Assembly: GCA_003216715.1 (NCBI GenBank)
Contig: QCIK01000001.1
Location: forward strand, 62,001 to 126,000
Reading direction: 5' to 3'
DNA: 64,000 bases
Source of the DNA: Prochlorococcus sp. AG-402-L09
GTDB taxonomy: Bacteria; Cyanobacteriota; Cyanobacteriia; PCC-6307; Cyanobiaceae
The translations under genes were made by a program, and so were the position numbers. Shown here piece by piece: positions 45,504 through 54,448 of the stretch (positions are counted from its first letter, which is position 1; every line of letters starts with the position of its first letter). Below the pieces are notes generated by a model. It did not search any database. It worked only from the letters and a program-made list of their open reading frames with translations, and had not been told where the DNA came from.

Positions 45504-45770
45504 TTATGAGTAGAAAATAAGTGCTAGACCTTTTTGAGTTAAATAAAATTCTTTTTCTTCTCGACTTAAATCCATTGATAATTCCTCACCTTCTTTGATT
45601 GCTTGCTCATAAGGAGGCTTTGATGGAGAAATTCCTTTGTAAATTGCAGCAATACCTAATGGTGTAGCGTTCCATGCGAAATTATCTGTTTCTCCAATTA
45701 GAGGCTGATTCAAGGCTTCTTCAAGAAGATTAGATGAGTTTGATCTTGGACGACTTGTTGTTGATGTCAT
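45504..45770 (-). CDS. Conserved-looking hypothetical protein, 88 residues
   Basis: A Ser/Thr/Arg-rich N-terminus (TSTTSRPRSNSSNLLEEAL), then NFAWNATPLGIAAIYKGISPSKPPYEQAIKEGEELSM and LSREEKEFYLTQKGLAL. The composition is that of a real folded protein, and I have a vague memory of similar short marine cyanobacterial proteins, without a name. Confidence 0.6.
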   Translation of the reverse strand: MTSTTSRPRSNSSNLLEEALNQPLIGETDNFAWNATPLGIAAIYKGISPSKPPYEQAIKEGEELSMDLSREEKEFYLTQKGLALIFYS

Positions 45771-45956
45771 GTTTATATTTAAAATTTCTTATAAAAAAAA
45801 TTTTAGTGATCCTTAAAAGAATTAATACAATACTTTCTAGTACATTGGTTTGTTTTATGTGTGATTTTTGTTGATCTCTGCATTCTTTTGAATACTCAAT
45901 TATATAAGTTGTTTTTAAAAGGAAAAATTTTTTATTAATTCTATTTAAAGATATTC

Positions 45957-46352
45957 TTATGATTTTTCTTGAGTTATCTTTTGAAATAGAATAAATTCTT
46001 TAAATTGCTCAAATAATTCTGCATTATATATTTCTCTGGGTTCAGATAAATTATCCTCAGTTTTATAATTGTACTTTTTGGTGTTGTAGATTATCCCTTT
46101 ATCAGAAATTAATTCATCAATTTCATTGTATGAGATAGTTGAATTATCCATATTGTTTTTTCTATGATGCCTTTCTCTTATTAATTTATTTGTATTTTGT
46201 AGAGCAAGTTCCCCTCTCGCTATCAACGCTTCTTCAACTAATATTCCTACAACTTTTGATTGGCTTAGTTTTTCTTTATTTGCAATTTTGGTTATAATCT
46301 CTTTAGCATTAACCGAAGGAAGATAGCCAATCCTTTTCCTTGTGGAGGGCAT
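45957..46352 (-). CDS. Possible ribbon-helix-helix DNA-binding protein
   Basis: 131 residues. The first 45 (RIGYLPSVNAKEIITKIANKEKLSQSKVVGILVEEALIARG) have the order strand, helix, turn, helix expected of an RHH/CopG fold, with KLSQSKVVGILVEEAL as helix B. The C-terminal part is acidic and low in recognisable features. If right, it is a regulator, perhaps of nearby small genes; palindromes in this region would be candidate sites. Inference only. Confidence 0.45.
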   Translation of the reverse strand: MPSTRKRIGYLPSVNAKEIITKIANKEKLSQSKVVGILVEEALIARGELALQNTNKLIRERHHRKNNMDNSTISYNEIDELISDKGIIYNTKKYNYKTEDNLSEPREIYNAELFEQFKEFILFQKITQEKS

Positions 46353-46441
46353 ATATACTTATTTGTTGGAAATTTAATTTAATTTACTTTACTCTTAGCT
46401 TTAATTCATAAAATCTTATTTATTTCTTGACGTTAGTTTTA

Positions 46442-46618
46442 CTAAAAAATCCATTCTGCTAACATCATTTTTGCTTTTTCCATTTCATTATTAGCCTTAA
46501 GCTCATTTATTTTTTTTAGAGCTGAGTATGCCATCTCTCCTTTTTCCCAAAAAAGAATTTGATTTATTGGGTTTAGAAGATTAGATTCACCATTTTTGTT
46601 TGTAAGGTTTTTAGTCAT
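46442..46618 (-). CDS. Small hypothetical protein, 58 residues
   Basis: From the ATG at 46618: MTKNLTNKNGESNLLNPINQ, then a helical end (ALKKINELKANNEMEKAKMMLAEWIF). A TTG at 46669 would extend it by 17 residues but is less plausible. Soluble; unknown. Confidence 0.5.
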   Translation of the reverse strand: MTKNLTNKNGESNLLNPINQILFWEKGEMAYSALKKINELKANNEMEKAKMMLAEWIF

Positions 46619-46778
46619 ATGGTTATAAAAACAGGTATTACTTAATTTGAATTGGTTTGTTATATTCAATTCCAGAATAGACTATGGACTCTCTATTATA
46701 AAAAAATTCAGTTAAATAGATGTTGCTTGGATTTAGTATTCGAAACAGTTTTTTTATATGCACCCAAGGTTAACGATT

Positions 46779-46994
46779 TTAATGTTTTTTGTCTTCAGGG
46801 AATTCAGGTTTATCTTTCTTTTTTCTCCTACCGTCTGAGAGCTCTAGTAAAGTTGAGAGTTGCTCATACACTGATCTTAGTGATGATAATTCTGGAAGTA
46901 AACCATCGTTTCTGAGATCTTCATCCATGTATCTAAGCTCTTGCCTAACGTAGGAAAGAATAGATTTCGCTTCATCTCTTTTTGGTCCAGCCAT
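46779..46994 (-). CDS. Small helical protein, paralogue of 50072 gene
   Basis: 71 residues: MAGPKRDEAKSILSYVRQEL, then a GLLPELSSLRSVYEQLSTL core and a basic tail GRRKKKDKPEFPED. The protein encoded at 50072-50275 shares the order KR-E-S-L-Y-RQELR-D-L-GLLPELS-L-VY-L-L-KKK-KPEF. Function unknown; strong conservation of RQELR and GLLPELS suggests a binding surface. Confidence 0.7.
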   Translation of the reverse strand: MAGPKRDEAKSILSYVRQELRYMDEDLRNDGLLPELSSLRSVYEQLSTLLELSDGRRKKKDKPEFPEDKKH

Positions 46995-47223
46995 ATTTAT
47001 TCTTATTTTTTAAAAAGATACAACAAAAATCAACTACATTAAGTTTTCAACTGCGTATCAAGACAATGTGTTCTTAGATAAAATATATTTTAGTTTATTT
47101 AAAATTAAATTAATCCTTCTATGACTCTTCTAGATTTATTTTTAACTTAATAAATTTAATTAATAGATAAATAAATTATATATTATTTTATTAAAATAAA
47201 AATTATTAGAATTTTAGTATTTG

Positions 47224-48447
47224 ATGATTTCAGATCTTGTCATTATTGGTGGAGGTGCCTCCGGCTTTATGGGTGCAATCACTGCAATCAGTAGTGGACT
47301 TAGATCTGTTGTGATACTAGAAAGCACGTCAAAAGTACTAGAAAAAGTAAGGATTAGTGGTGGAGGTAGATGTAATTTAACGAATTCATGTTGGGATATC
47401 CCTAATTTAGTAGATAATTATCCTAGAGGAGAAAAGCAACTAATAAGCTTGTTTAATAGATTTTCTACAACTGAAGCTTTTGATTGGTTTCAGAAGAAAG
47501 GTCTTAGCCTTAAAATAGAAAAAGATGGACGTGTCTTTCCTCGTTCAGATTCTTCTGATGAAGTAATAAAATGTTTAACTTCTGTTGCGAAAAACTCTGG
47601 TGTTAAGGTTTTCACTAATTCTCATGTAAAAAATATAAGCCCAAAAAGAAAAGGATTTGATGTATTAGTTAAAGGGGGTATTCACTTTGAAGCAAATAAT
47701 ATTTTGATTTGTACTGGTGGCCATCCAAGTGGAAGGAGATTAGCAAAGACGCTTGGTCATTCAATTATTCAACCCGTTCCATCTCTTTTCTCTTTTACTA
47801 TTTCTGAAAATTCGTTAAAATCTTGTTCAGGTATAACTTTAGATGTTCAGGTTAAACTTACGGTAGACAAAAAAAAATATTCTGGAACTGGACCTATTTT
47901 GATAACACATAAAGGTTTTAGTGGACCACTTATATTACGTTTATCTGCTTTTAGTGCTAGAAACTTACACGCTAATAAATATATAGGTAAGTTAATAATA
48001 AATTGGCTTTGCATGAGTGAGAAAAAGGTACGTTCAGAGATTGATTTATATAAATTAGTGAATGGTAAGAAGTTTTTATTAAATAATAAACCTTTTAAAC
48101 AGTTGCCAAAAAGCCTATGGAATGCACTTCTTTTAAGCGCTAAAATTGATAGTCAGTTAAAATGGGCTGATTTATCTAAGAAAGACAAGGAGTCTTTAGT
48201 AAAATGTTTAATAATGAAAAGTTATTCAATAAACAGTCGCGGTCCTTTTGGTGAAGAATTTGTAACTGCTGGTGGGATATCACTTAAGGAAATTAATTTT
48301 AAAACAATGGAAAGTAGGATTTGCAAAGGTTTATTTTTCGCAGGAGAAGTAATAGATATTGATGGTATAACGGGTGGTTTTAATTTTCAACACTGTTGGA
48401 CAAGTGGCTGGGTTGCAGGGAATTCAATGGTTCCATTGAAAGCTTAA
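47224..48447 (+). CDS. YhiN/HI0933-family FAD flavoprotein
   Basis: About 407 residues from the ATG at 47224. FAD-binding VIIGGGASGFMGAITA (6-21), family signature RISGGGRCNLTN near 45-56, GHSIIQPVPSLFSF, and the C-terminal ITGGFNFQHCWTSGWVAGNSM. The family is widespread; proposed roles include a reductase, and the substrate is unclear. Full length. Confidence 0.88.
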   Translation: MISDLVIIGGGASGFMGAITAISSGLRSVVILESTSKVLEKVRISGGGRCNLTNSCWDIPNLVDNYPRGEKQLISLFNRFSTTEAFDWFQKKGLSLKIEKDGRVFPRSDSSDEVIKCLTSVAKNSGVKVFTNSHVKNISPKRKGFDVLVKGGIHFEANNILICTGGHPSGRRLAKTLGHSIIQPVPSLFSFTISENSLKSCSGITLDVQVKLTVDKKKYSGTGPILITHKGFSGPLILRLSAFSARNLHANKYIGKLIINWLCMSEKKVRSEIDLYKLVNGKKFLLNNKPFKQLPKSLWNALLLSAKIDSQLKWADLSKKDKESLVKCLIMKSYSINSRGPFGEEFVTAGGISLKEINFKTMESRICKGLFFAGEVIDIDGITGGFNFQHCWTSGWVAGNSMVPLKA

Positions 48448-48521
48448 TTTTAATTTATTTTTTATGATTTTTTACTAATCAATATAACTGAGACACTATG
48501 GAGAAATTGAGGTTATGGATT

Positions 48522-48605
48522 TTAACTGAGTGATGCAATTAATGCAGGTATAGCAACTACGATAAGACCCGCAGCAGCGGTTGCAGCAAGTAAAGAAGTG
48601 CTCAC
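48522..48605 (-). CDS. 27-residue hydrophobic peptide, GTG start
   Basis: MSTSLLAATAAAGLIVVAIP followed by ALIASLS: one membrane helix with almost no loops, in the size class of small photosystem subunits, but not matching any I know. The GTG at 48605 overlaps the stop of a four-codon frame (ATG AAA AAA ACG TGA) just upstream. GC content rises sharply over this segment against the AT-rich flanks, which supports coding. Confidence 0.5.
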   Translation of the reverse strand: MSTSLLAATAAAGLIVVAIPALIASLS

Positions 48606-48919
48606 GTTTTTTTCATTATTAAATATATCTTACATATCCATTCAAATATCTTTTGTGAGTATTAATACTATTAACAGTGACTAATTGTTTATTTATTCAA
48701 AAATCTCCCAAATTAATCGATCAATTCATTTGGGATTACTTTTTCAAACATTAGATCTCTAGACTTAGCCCTCGCAAAGCTTTTTAGAGACTCACTTAGG
48801 AATAAAAGGGCAGACTCCCTATGATAGGTATTAATACTCATCAAAGAGAGTTTGCCTTATCGTTTCCACGCTTTAGGCCCTGATATATCTAAAGTTCACT
48901 CAAATTATAGTGAACCAAA
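48606..48919. other. Spacer with structured element
   Basis: 314 bases without a supported gene, apart from the stem-loop at 48809-48856 listed separately. Confidence 0.4.
48809..48856 (+). ncRNA. Structured element, possible small RNA or leader
   Basis: GGCAGACTC (48809-48817) pairs with GAGTTTGCC (48848-48856; one G-U), enclosing a small hairpin CCTA-TGA-TAGG. The segment is less AT-rich than its surroundings and lies 64-111 bases before the DoxX start, so it is either part of that leader or a separate small RNA. Confidence 0.4.
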
Positions 48920-49477
48920 TTGCTAGATTCGATCTTCTACAAATCAATATTTAAAGATTTAGCTTTCCTAGTTATAAGAGTTTTTACTGGAGCACTTTTA
49001 ATCCATCATGGCTTTGAAAAGCTAAATGACATTAACAATTTTGCTGATGCTTTTGTTCGTCCTTTGCATTTACCTTTCCCCATTACTCTCTCGTATCTTG
49101 CGGCTGGTTCTGAAATTGGAGGCAGTTGGTTGTTGATTTTAGGTCTTGGTACAAGATTAGGAGCAACTGCAATACTAGGAACCATGAGCGTAGCGATTTA
49201 TCATGCAGTTGTTACTTCAGGTTTTAATATTTATTTGTTAGAGCTTTTAGCTCTTTATTTTGCTTCTGCATTTTCAATAATTTTGTTAGGTCCTGGTATG
49301 TTCTCTGCCGATTATCTCATAAAACAAATTTTCAATTCGAATCCTGATTTGATTATTTCCATTTTTAGTCAAAGATCAAAATCCAGATCTTCAGAATTTA
49401 TTAAACGAGAAATATCAAAAACTAAAAAGCGAAAGAAATCCCTAGACTTTCCTTTTTCTAGCTTTTTGTCTTCTTGA
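48920..49477 (+). CDS. DoxX-family membrane protein
   Basis: 185 residues with four helices. VIRVFTGALLIHHGFEKL and AGSEIGGSWLLILGLGTRLGA are DoxX hallmarks. A basic C-terminal tail (RSKSRSSEFIKREISKTKKRKKS) extends beyond the usual family end. DoxX proteins are small quinone- or redox-related membrane proteins; exact role unknown. The start is a TTG; no ATG precedes the first helix in frame. Confidence 0.8.
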   Translation: MLDSIFYKSIFKDLAFLVIRVFTGALLIHHGFEKLNDINNFADAFVRPLHLPFPITLSYLAAGSEIGGSWLLILGLGTRLGATAILGTMSVAIYHAVVTSGFNIYLLELLALYFASAFSIILLGPGMFSADYLIKQIFNSNPDLIISIFSQRSKSRSSEFIKREISKTKKRKKSLDFPFSSFLSS

Positions 49478-49489
49478 TCATCCAAAAAA

Positions 49490-49804
49490 TCACTTTTTGC
49501 TAATTTCTTTTTTCTTCATTGATAAGTAGAACCACATCCAAGTTGGTAAAGTAATAAAAAAACCTATAAGAAAGATATAACTTTTTGTTGTGTTCCATGC
49601 TGCTTCATCGCACTGTGATTTGATTTGATTAGAGTCAGTTACTTTACTGCTAAGACTCCTGCAAATATTAAGTCCATGAATACTTAGAGTTCCATATGTT
49701 ATCGCTGTTGGAACAGTAGCAAGGAATATTGCGAGTATTAAATTGCCTAGCCTCAGGTTTAGGTCTTTTCTTTTTTGTTTATCCATATATATATTTTCAT
49801 CCAT
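49490..49804 (-). CDS. Two-helix membrane protein, 104 residues
   Basis: From the ATG at 49804 (MDENIYMDKQKRKDLN; an inner ATG at 49786 is equally possible). Helix 1 is LGNLILAIFLATVPTAITYG, helix 2 SYIFLIGFFITLPTWMWFYL; between them is a loop with two Cys (NICRSLSSKV, KSQCDEA) that may form a disulfide in the lumen or periplasm. Basic ends face the cytoplasm. Not recognised. Confidence 0.55.
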   Translation of the reverse strand: MDENIYMDKQKRKDLNLRLGNLILAIFLATVPTAITYGTLSIHGLNICRSLSSKVTDSNQIKSQCDEAAWNTTKSYIFLIGFFITLPTWMWFYLSMKKKEISKK

Positions 49805-50071
49805 ATCTTTGATATAGCACACTATATTTCTTATTTTTTTACAAAACAACAAGCTTTTTGAGATTAGCTCTTGAATTGTTTGCTCTTATTTTTTAAGCTA
49901 AAAATCTCTCTACTATTTTTTGTAATTATTAGATTCATATAATTTAAGAAATTAAATAGCTTAAAAGTTTGCTAATAACTTGTGGGTTTATAAACTTTGT
50001 AAATCTGAAGATGCTTAATATACTTATCTTAGGTTAAAGTTAATGCTTAGCAGCAATCAATCTATTTTATA

Positions 50072-50275
50072 ATGTCGACAAGTAAGAGAGAGGAAGTTAG
50101 TTCGCATTTGCGTTATATCAGGCAGGAACTTCGAGACCTTGATCAAATGCTTGGCCAATATGGTTTATTACCTGAGTTGTCTGAGCTGAAAGAGGTCTAC
50201 AATTCATTAGATGCTCTACATCAATTACTTTCAGGTAAAGTTAAAAAGAAACCTAAGCCCGAGTTTGATGATTGA
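50072..50275 (+). CDS. Small helical protein, paralogue of 46779 gene
   Basis: 67 residues, MSTSKREEVSSHLRYIRQEL, then LDQMLGQYGLLPELSELKEVYNSLDALH and KVKKKPKPEFDD. Shares its core with the protein at 46779-46994 on the other strand (see there). Soluble, probably a helical hairpin with a basic tail. Confidence 0.7.
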   Translation: MSTSKREEVSSHLRYIRQELRDLDQMLGQYGLLPELSELKEVYNSLDALHQLLSGKVKKKPKPEFDD

Positions 50276-50416
50276 TATCCTTAATTAATATCTGAACAAA
50301 ATTTTAAAACCTTGGGACGAATTATTTAATTTAAAAATTTTTGTTGATCAATATTTTTTAGGACTTGCGAAGAAAAAAAATAATTACATTATACATATAA
50401 GGTAATTATTTAAAAA

Positions 50417-50626
50417 ATGATTGAAGAAACTTGGAAAACTCAGTATAAGCAATGGAAAAATTTAAAACCTTATGAAATCAAATTGATTGATGATGGTCCA
50501 AAAAGCCAATCACAGGCTTGGTTGTTTAACTCTATGTGGTGTGAATGGATTGATTTGAAAAGAAAAAATGTCTTACAAAATTCTACAAATGAAATCTCTT
50601 CTTGGACTGATCCTTGGGAAACGTAG
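50417..50626 (+). CDS. Small Trp-rich hypothetical protein, 69 residues
   Basis: EETWKTQYKQWKNLKPYEIKL, then SQAWLFNSMWCEWIDLKR and SSWTDPWET: seven Trp in 69 residues, soluble. No family recognised. Well-formed ATG start. Confidence 0.55.
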   Translation: MIEETWKTQYKQWKNLKPYEIKLIDDGPKSQSQAWLFNSMWCEWIDLKRKNVLQNSTNEISSWTDPWET

Positions 50627-50650
50627 TGGCTTTTGCCTGGTGATTGTTAT

Positions 50651-51727
50651 TTAATTTTCATTAGAAAAATAATTTTTTTCTAATATGTCATAAACAATTA
50701 TTTCTTTAACAAATACTTGAATAACTACAGCCATTGGAATTGCTAATAATAAACCAAGTGGCCCAAAAAGAATTGTGAATATAAATTGAGCAGTAATTGT
50801 TAATCCTGGCAATAATTTGACTTGTTTTTGCATTATTGAAGGAGTTATTACGTAGCTCTCAATGTTTTGAATTACTATGTATAAGCCTAGTACGGCAAGT
50901 GATTTCCAAGGTGTATCTAGTAATGCAACAGAAAGAGGAAAAATTGTGCTTATTGTTGGACCTACATTTGGTATAACATTTAAAATGCCTGCTATTAGAG
51001 CATTAGCAATTACTAATTTTATTCCTAATAAATATAGACCAATTGAAGCTAGTAGTGCTACACATACAGAGCTTAGTACAACTCCAGACATCCAACTACT
51101 TAGAGCGTTACCGCATATTAATAAAATGGTTCGTGCTCGCCTTCTATAAAATGATGGAATTAATAATATTGCTACTTCTCTATATGAGTTTGGTTGTAAA
51201 GCTATCATTAAAGCAACAGAGATAATGAAAAATAATTGAATAATTCCAATTCCTACATTACTTGCTAGGCTAATCAACTTAGTGATGCTATCTGTTACAC
51301 CACTAGCTAGAGTAGTACCATCTGGAATAATGCTAATCATATTTGTCAATATCGTTCTATCTGCCAAGTTGGGAATATTATCTTTATATATAATCTCTGC
51401 AAAATTAAAAAATGTATTTATTGAGAGCTCCCATAGCTTGCTTACTGCTGATGGTATTTGATTGATTAGTTCTTGAAACTCACTGGTAAATTGTGGTATT
51501 ATTATTACTATTGAAAGACTTGAAATTATTATTATAGATATTATTGTTATTCCTAATGAAATCCACCTGGGGATATGAAAAAAATCTCGTATTTTTCCGG
51601 TGATTGTGCAAAGAGCCATTGCTATAATTATTGATGCAAAAAAAAGTATTATTATTTCTTTTAAACCCCATAAGATCAATATAGAAATAATTAATGCTGT
51701 AATTGATAGCAAGCTTGTTGGTTTCAA
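50651..51727 (-). CDS. AI-2E family (PerM-like) membrane protein
   Basis: 358 residues with about eight helices: paired N-terminal helices, a soluble helical section (EFQELINQIPSAVSKLWELS), and the family end ALIAGILNVIPNVGPTISTIFPLSVALL and VKLLPGLTITAQFIFTILFGPLGLLLAIPMAVVIQVFVKE. Members include the AI-2 exporter TqsA and Na+/H+ antiporters, so transport is certain in kind but not in substrate. It runs on 9 bases after psb28. Confidence 0.85.
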   Translation of the reverse strand: MKPTSLLSITALIISILILWGLKEIIILFFASIIIAMALCTITGKIRDFFHIPRWISLGITIISIIIISSLSIVIIIPQFTSEFQELINQIPSAVSKLWELSINTFFNFAEIIYKDNIPNLADRTILTNMISIIPDGTTLASGVTDSITKLISLASNVGIGIIQLFFIISVALMIALQPNSYREVAILLIPSFYRRRARTILLICGNALSSWMSGVVLSSVCVALLASIGLYLLGIKLVIANALIAGILNVIPNVGPTISTIFPLSVALLDTPWKSLAVLGLYIVIQNIESYVITPSIMQKQVKLLPGLTITAQFIFTILFGPLGLLLAIPMAVVIQVFVKEIIVYDILEKNYFSNEN

Positions 51728-51736
51728 TTAGATTAT

Positions 51737-52096
51737 TTAATTATTATTCAGAGAATTTGCATACCTTGTAGAAAAACGCATGAATCTTTCAAATTCTTTT
51801 TCTGAATTCCAATTATAAGTAGACTTTACTTCCTTAATATAGTTTTCTGAAATAGATAAATCAATTCTTCTTGTTTCTAACTCACCTTCTTGGTCAATTA
51901 GATACATTTTTTGTATTGAGTTGAAATTCTCTAGTGTTATTGTTGTGGGTTTTCTGAATTTATATACTACATAACCTTTTTTGCCATCGACATTTCTAAA
52001 TATATGAATTTCAGGTTGATTTTTTTCGATTTCCCCTTTAATAAATTGAATTGATCCATTCTCACTGATTTTAGTCATCTCTCCCTTAGCTTTCAT
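51737..52096 (-). CDS. psb28: Photosystem II assembly protein Psb28
   Basis: 119 residues. GSIQFIKGEIEKNQPEIHIFRN, GYVVYKFRKPTTI, MYLIDQEGELETRRIDLS and the end FERFMRFSTRYANSLN match Psb28, a cytoplasmic-side factor that binds CP47-containing PSII assembly intermediates and affects chlorophyll protein synthesis. It is 24 bases after the mnmH stop and before the AI-2E gene, on one strand. Confidence 0.9.
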   Translation of the reverse strand: MKAKGEMTKISENGSIQFIKGEIEKNQPEIHIFRNVDGKKGYVVYKFRKPTTITLENFNSIQKMYLIDQEGELETRRIDLSISENYIKEVKSTYNWNSEKEFERFMRFSTRYANSLNNN

Positions 52097-52120
52097 TAAT
52101 AGATATATCCTTATATGAAA

Positions 52121-53173
52121 CTATAAGGGATCAAGCTTCTCATTTAATATTTTAATTAAAGATAATTCTAGACTTAGACCACTTAGATCAATTGAAGTTA
52201 TATTTTTTGTTTTTTTTAGTTCGTATTCATAGCATCTATCGTAATAATCGAGCATTGCTTCACAGGCTTTAGACCATTCTTTTTTTTTAATCGCATCCAA
52301 TGCATCTTTTGTTCTTTGTGGCCCTAATCTTTTGCTTATTCTATTTACAGCATCTTTTAATTCATTTTGAGAGTTATGACTATACAGGGTGACTAAATTT
52401 TTCACACGCTCATTCTTTTGTTTAATTACTTCAATAACCGGGGCTTTTTTCATTTTTGTATACAAACTATTTGGTATGCGACATTTTCCTAGATTAGAAC
52501 TTTCAGCTTCTATCCATATCTCACTAGAGTTGCTTTCTTGAAACTCATCAAGTGATTCTGCGAGAATATTTTCAAATTGTTGACTTGAGGGTTGCTCCGC
52601 CATACCTAATGAACCAAAACTGCTTCCTCTGTGATTAGCAATTCCCTCTAAATCAATAACGAATATATTTTCTTTATTTATGTAATTAAGTAGATCTGTT
52701 TTTCTTGTACCTGTTTTACCTCCTATTAGTCTTATGGGTAGATCAGCCTCGAATTGATTTAAAACCCATTTTCTATAGTTTTTATATCCCCCTTTTAACA
52801 AATAAGTATTAATTCCAATTGTCCTTGCAAGCCATGCAAAAGCACTAGATCTCATGCCTCCTCTCCAGCAATATATTCTCAATGATCTATTCCCTTTCCC
52901 TTTTTCTTTAACCGTTTTTAAGATAATTTCCAATAGTTTTTTAGTGTTAGGAAGTATGATTTTTAAACCATTAAATATTGCTTTTAAGCGACTTTCCTTT
53001 TTATAGCTTTTCCCTATTAGCTCTCTTTCAGTATCAGAAAATAAAGGAATATTAATAGCACCAGGCCAATGACCTTTGCAAAATTCGCTAGGACTTCTTA
53101 CGTCAACAATTTGGCTAGTTGAATTCCGAAAATCCGTTACGGGATAGGATGAATTGGTAGGTTTCTCTGACAT
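52121..53173 (-). CDS. mnmH: tRNA 2-selenouridine/geranyl-2-thiouridine synthase
   Basis: 350 residues (SelU/YbbB). Rhodanese domain with IVDVRSPSEFCKGHWPGAINIPLFSD and the active Cys in RIYCWRGGMRSSAFAWLA (C102), then a P-loop domain with GGKTGTRKT (151-159). It replaces sulfur of wobble 2-thiouridine with selenium, via a geranylated intermediate. Whether this cell has a selenophosphate donor cannot be seen here. Confidence 0.92.
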   Translation of the reverse strand: MSEKPTNSSYPVTDFRNSTSQIVDVRSPSEFCKGHWPGAINIPLFSDTERELIGKSYKKESRLKAIFNGLKIILPNTKKLLEIILKTVKEKGKGNRSLRIYCWRGGMRSSAFAWLARTIGINTYLLKGGYKNYRKWVLNQFEADLPIRLIGGKTGTRKTDLLNYINKENIFVIDLEGIANHRGSSFGSLGMAEQPSSQQFENILAESLDEFQESNSSEIWIEAESSNLGKCRIPNSLYTKMKKAPVIEVIKQKNERVKNLVTLYSHNSQNELKDAVNRISKRLGPQRTKDALDAIKKKEWSKACEAMLDYYDRCYEYELKKTKNITSIDLSGLSLELSLIKILNEKLDPL

Positions 53174-53211
53174 AGTATTAGTGATCAGGTCATTTTAGGC
53201 CGGAATAGTTC

Positions 53212-53928
53212 ATGACTGAAGAAAAACCACATTCAAATAAAGAGAGCCTAAAGGAGTCATTGGATTCTTTTGTCATGGCTTCAGAAAGGAAACGACTTGG
53301 TTTATTAAATGCCTTAGAAGATCGAGTTGAGGAGCTTCTTGCCCTTGGTTCTTCTTTAATGTCTGGATTTGATCCTAGTGTTTATGACTGGCCTCCTGGT
53401 TTCATTTTGCAACTCATTCATAAAAATGATGATAATTTCATAAAAAATAATCTGAAATGTGATGACCTTTGTTGGTTTAATGCTCCATCAGAGGTTGGTT
53501 TTGATTATTCACCTCTTCAGCAATATTTATTAAATGAAAGTTTTGAGGATGCTGATCGTTTTACTAGCTCGAAACTTAGAGAACTGGCTGGGGCTAAGGC
53601 TGTAAAGAGAGGATATGTTTATTTTTCTGAGGTTGAAAAAATACCTTCAGTTGATTTGTCCACTTTGAATAAACTATGGATTGTTTATTCTAGAGGCAAA
53701 TTTGGCTTCACAGTTCAAGCAAAAATATTAGATTCAGTAGGTGGAAGATATGACAAACTTTGGCCTCGAATCGGTTGGAAAAAAGATGGGATATGGACTA
53801 GATATCCAAAAGCATTTAATTGGTCAATTGAAGCACCAAATGGTCATATGCCATTGGTTAACCAGCTTAGAGGAGTTCGATTAATGGATGCTTTGCTAAA
53901 CCACCAAGCATTAACAGCTAAAAGCTAA
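53212..53928 (+). CDS. GUN4-domain protein
   Basis: 238 residues. The GUN4 core lies in the C-terminal half: LREL...KAVKRGYVYFSEVEKIP, LNKLWIVYSRGKFGFTVQAKIL, LWPRIGWKKDGIWTRYPKAFNWSIEAPNGHMPLVNQLRGVRLM. GUN4 binds protoporphyrin and Mg-protoporphyrin and activates Mg-chelatase. The N-terminal helical part (ESLDSFVMASERKRLGLL) resembles the GUN4 bundle of cyanobacteria. Divergent from mnmH. Confidence 0.9.
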   Translation: MTEEKPHSNKESLKESLDSFVMASERKRLGLLNALEDRVEELLALGSSLMSGFDPSVYDWPPGFILQLIHKNDDNFIKNNLKCDDLCWFNAPSEVGFDYSPLQQYLLNESFEDADRFTSSKLRELAGAKAVKRGYVYFSEVEKIPSVDLSTLNKLWIVYSRGKFGFTVQAKILDSVGGRYDKLWPRIGWKKDGIWTRYPKAFNWSIEAPNGHMPLVNQLRGVRLMDALLNHQALTAKS

Positions 53929-54051
53929 CAATTTAATGATTAATTTTTAATTTTCTCTCAAAGGATACTATTTATGGCTTAAGTTAAATATGTCGATATT
54001 TCCAGATTAATTCACTGATCAAAAGATTAATTTACAAAGAAAGTTTTAATT

Positions 54052-54444
54052 GTGGAGATTTCTAAAAATTGGGCTGTTTTTATTCATCCCTCTACTTTAA
54101 AACTAGCAACATTTATTGAAACTCTTTTGGAGCCAGTTATCTGTATTGAAACTGCAAAAAGAATAGAATTGGGTCTTCATGAGGCTCTTGTTAACGCTGT
54201 AGTCCATGGGAACTTATCTAACCCTAATAAAGTTATTCGTGTTAGACGAATTCTTACTCCAAAGTGGTTTGTATGGCAAATACAGGATGAAGGTATAGGC
54301 ATAGTTGAAAATAAAAGATTAAGCACTTTACCTCTCGAAATTGATGCTAATAGTGGAAGAGGAATATATTTAATTCATAAGTGTTTTGATGATGTAAGAT
54401 GGAGTAGGAAAGGGAATAGACTTCAGTTATCAATAAAGAAATAA
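54052..54444 (+). CDS. RsbW/SpoIIAB-like histidine kinase-type ATPase
   Basis: 130 residues, GTG start. N box ELGLHEALVNAVVHGN, G1 box IQDEGIGIV, G2 box SGRGIYLIHKCFDDV: the GHKL ATPase fold without a dimerisation or sensor domain, as in anti-sigma factor kinases that bind an anti-anti-sigma partner. No partner gene is adjacent, so its target is unknown. Confidence 0.82.
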   Translation: MEISKNWAVFIHPSTLKLATFIETLLEPVICIETAKRIELGLHEALVNAVVHGNLSNPNKVIRVRRILTPKWFVWQIQDEGIGIVENKRLSTLPLEIDANSGRGIYLIHKCFDDVRWSRKGNRLQLSIKK

Positions 54445-54448
54445 GTCT

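Noticed and set aside
33400-47000. A complete mobile element such as a tycheposon
   Set aside because: No integrase, recombinase or replication gene is found; only the repeat pair suggests past insertion.
50068-50073. TATAAT near the 50072 gene
   Set aside because: It overlaps that gene's start codon, so it cannot be its -10 element.
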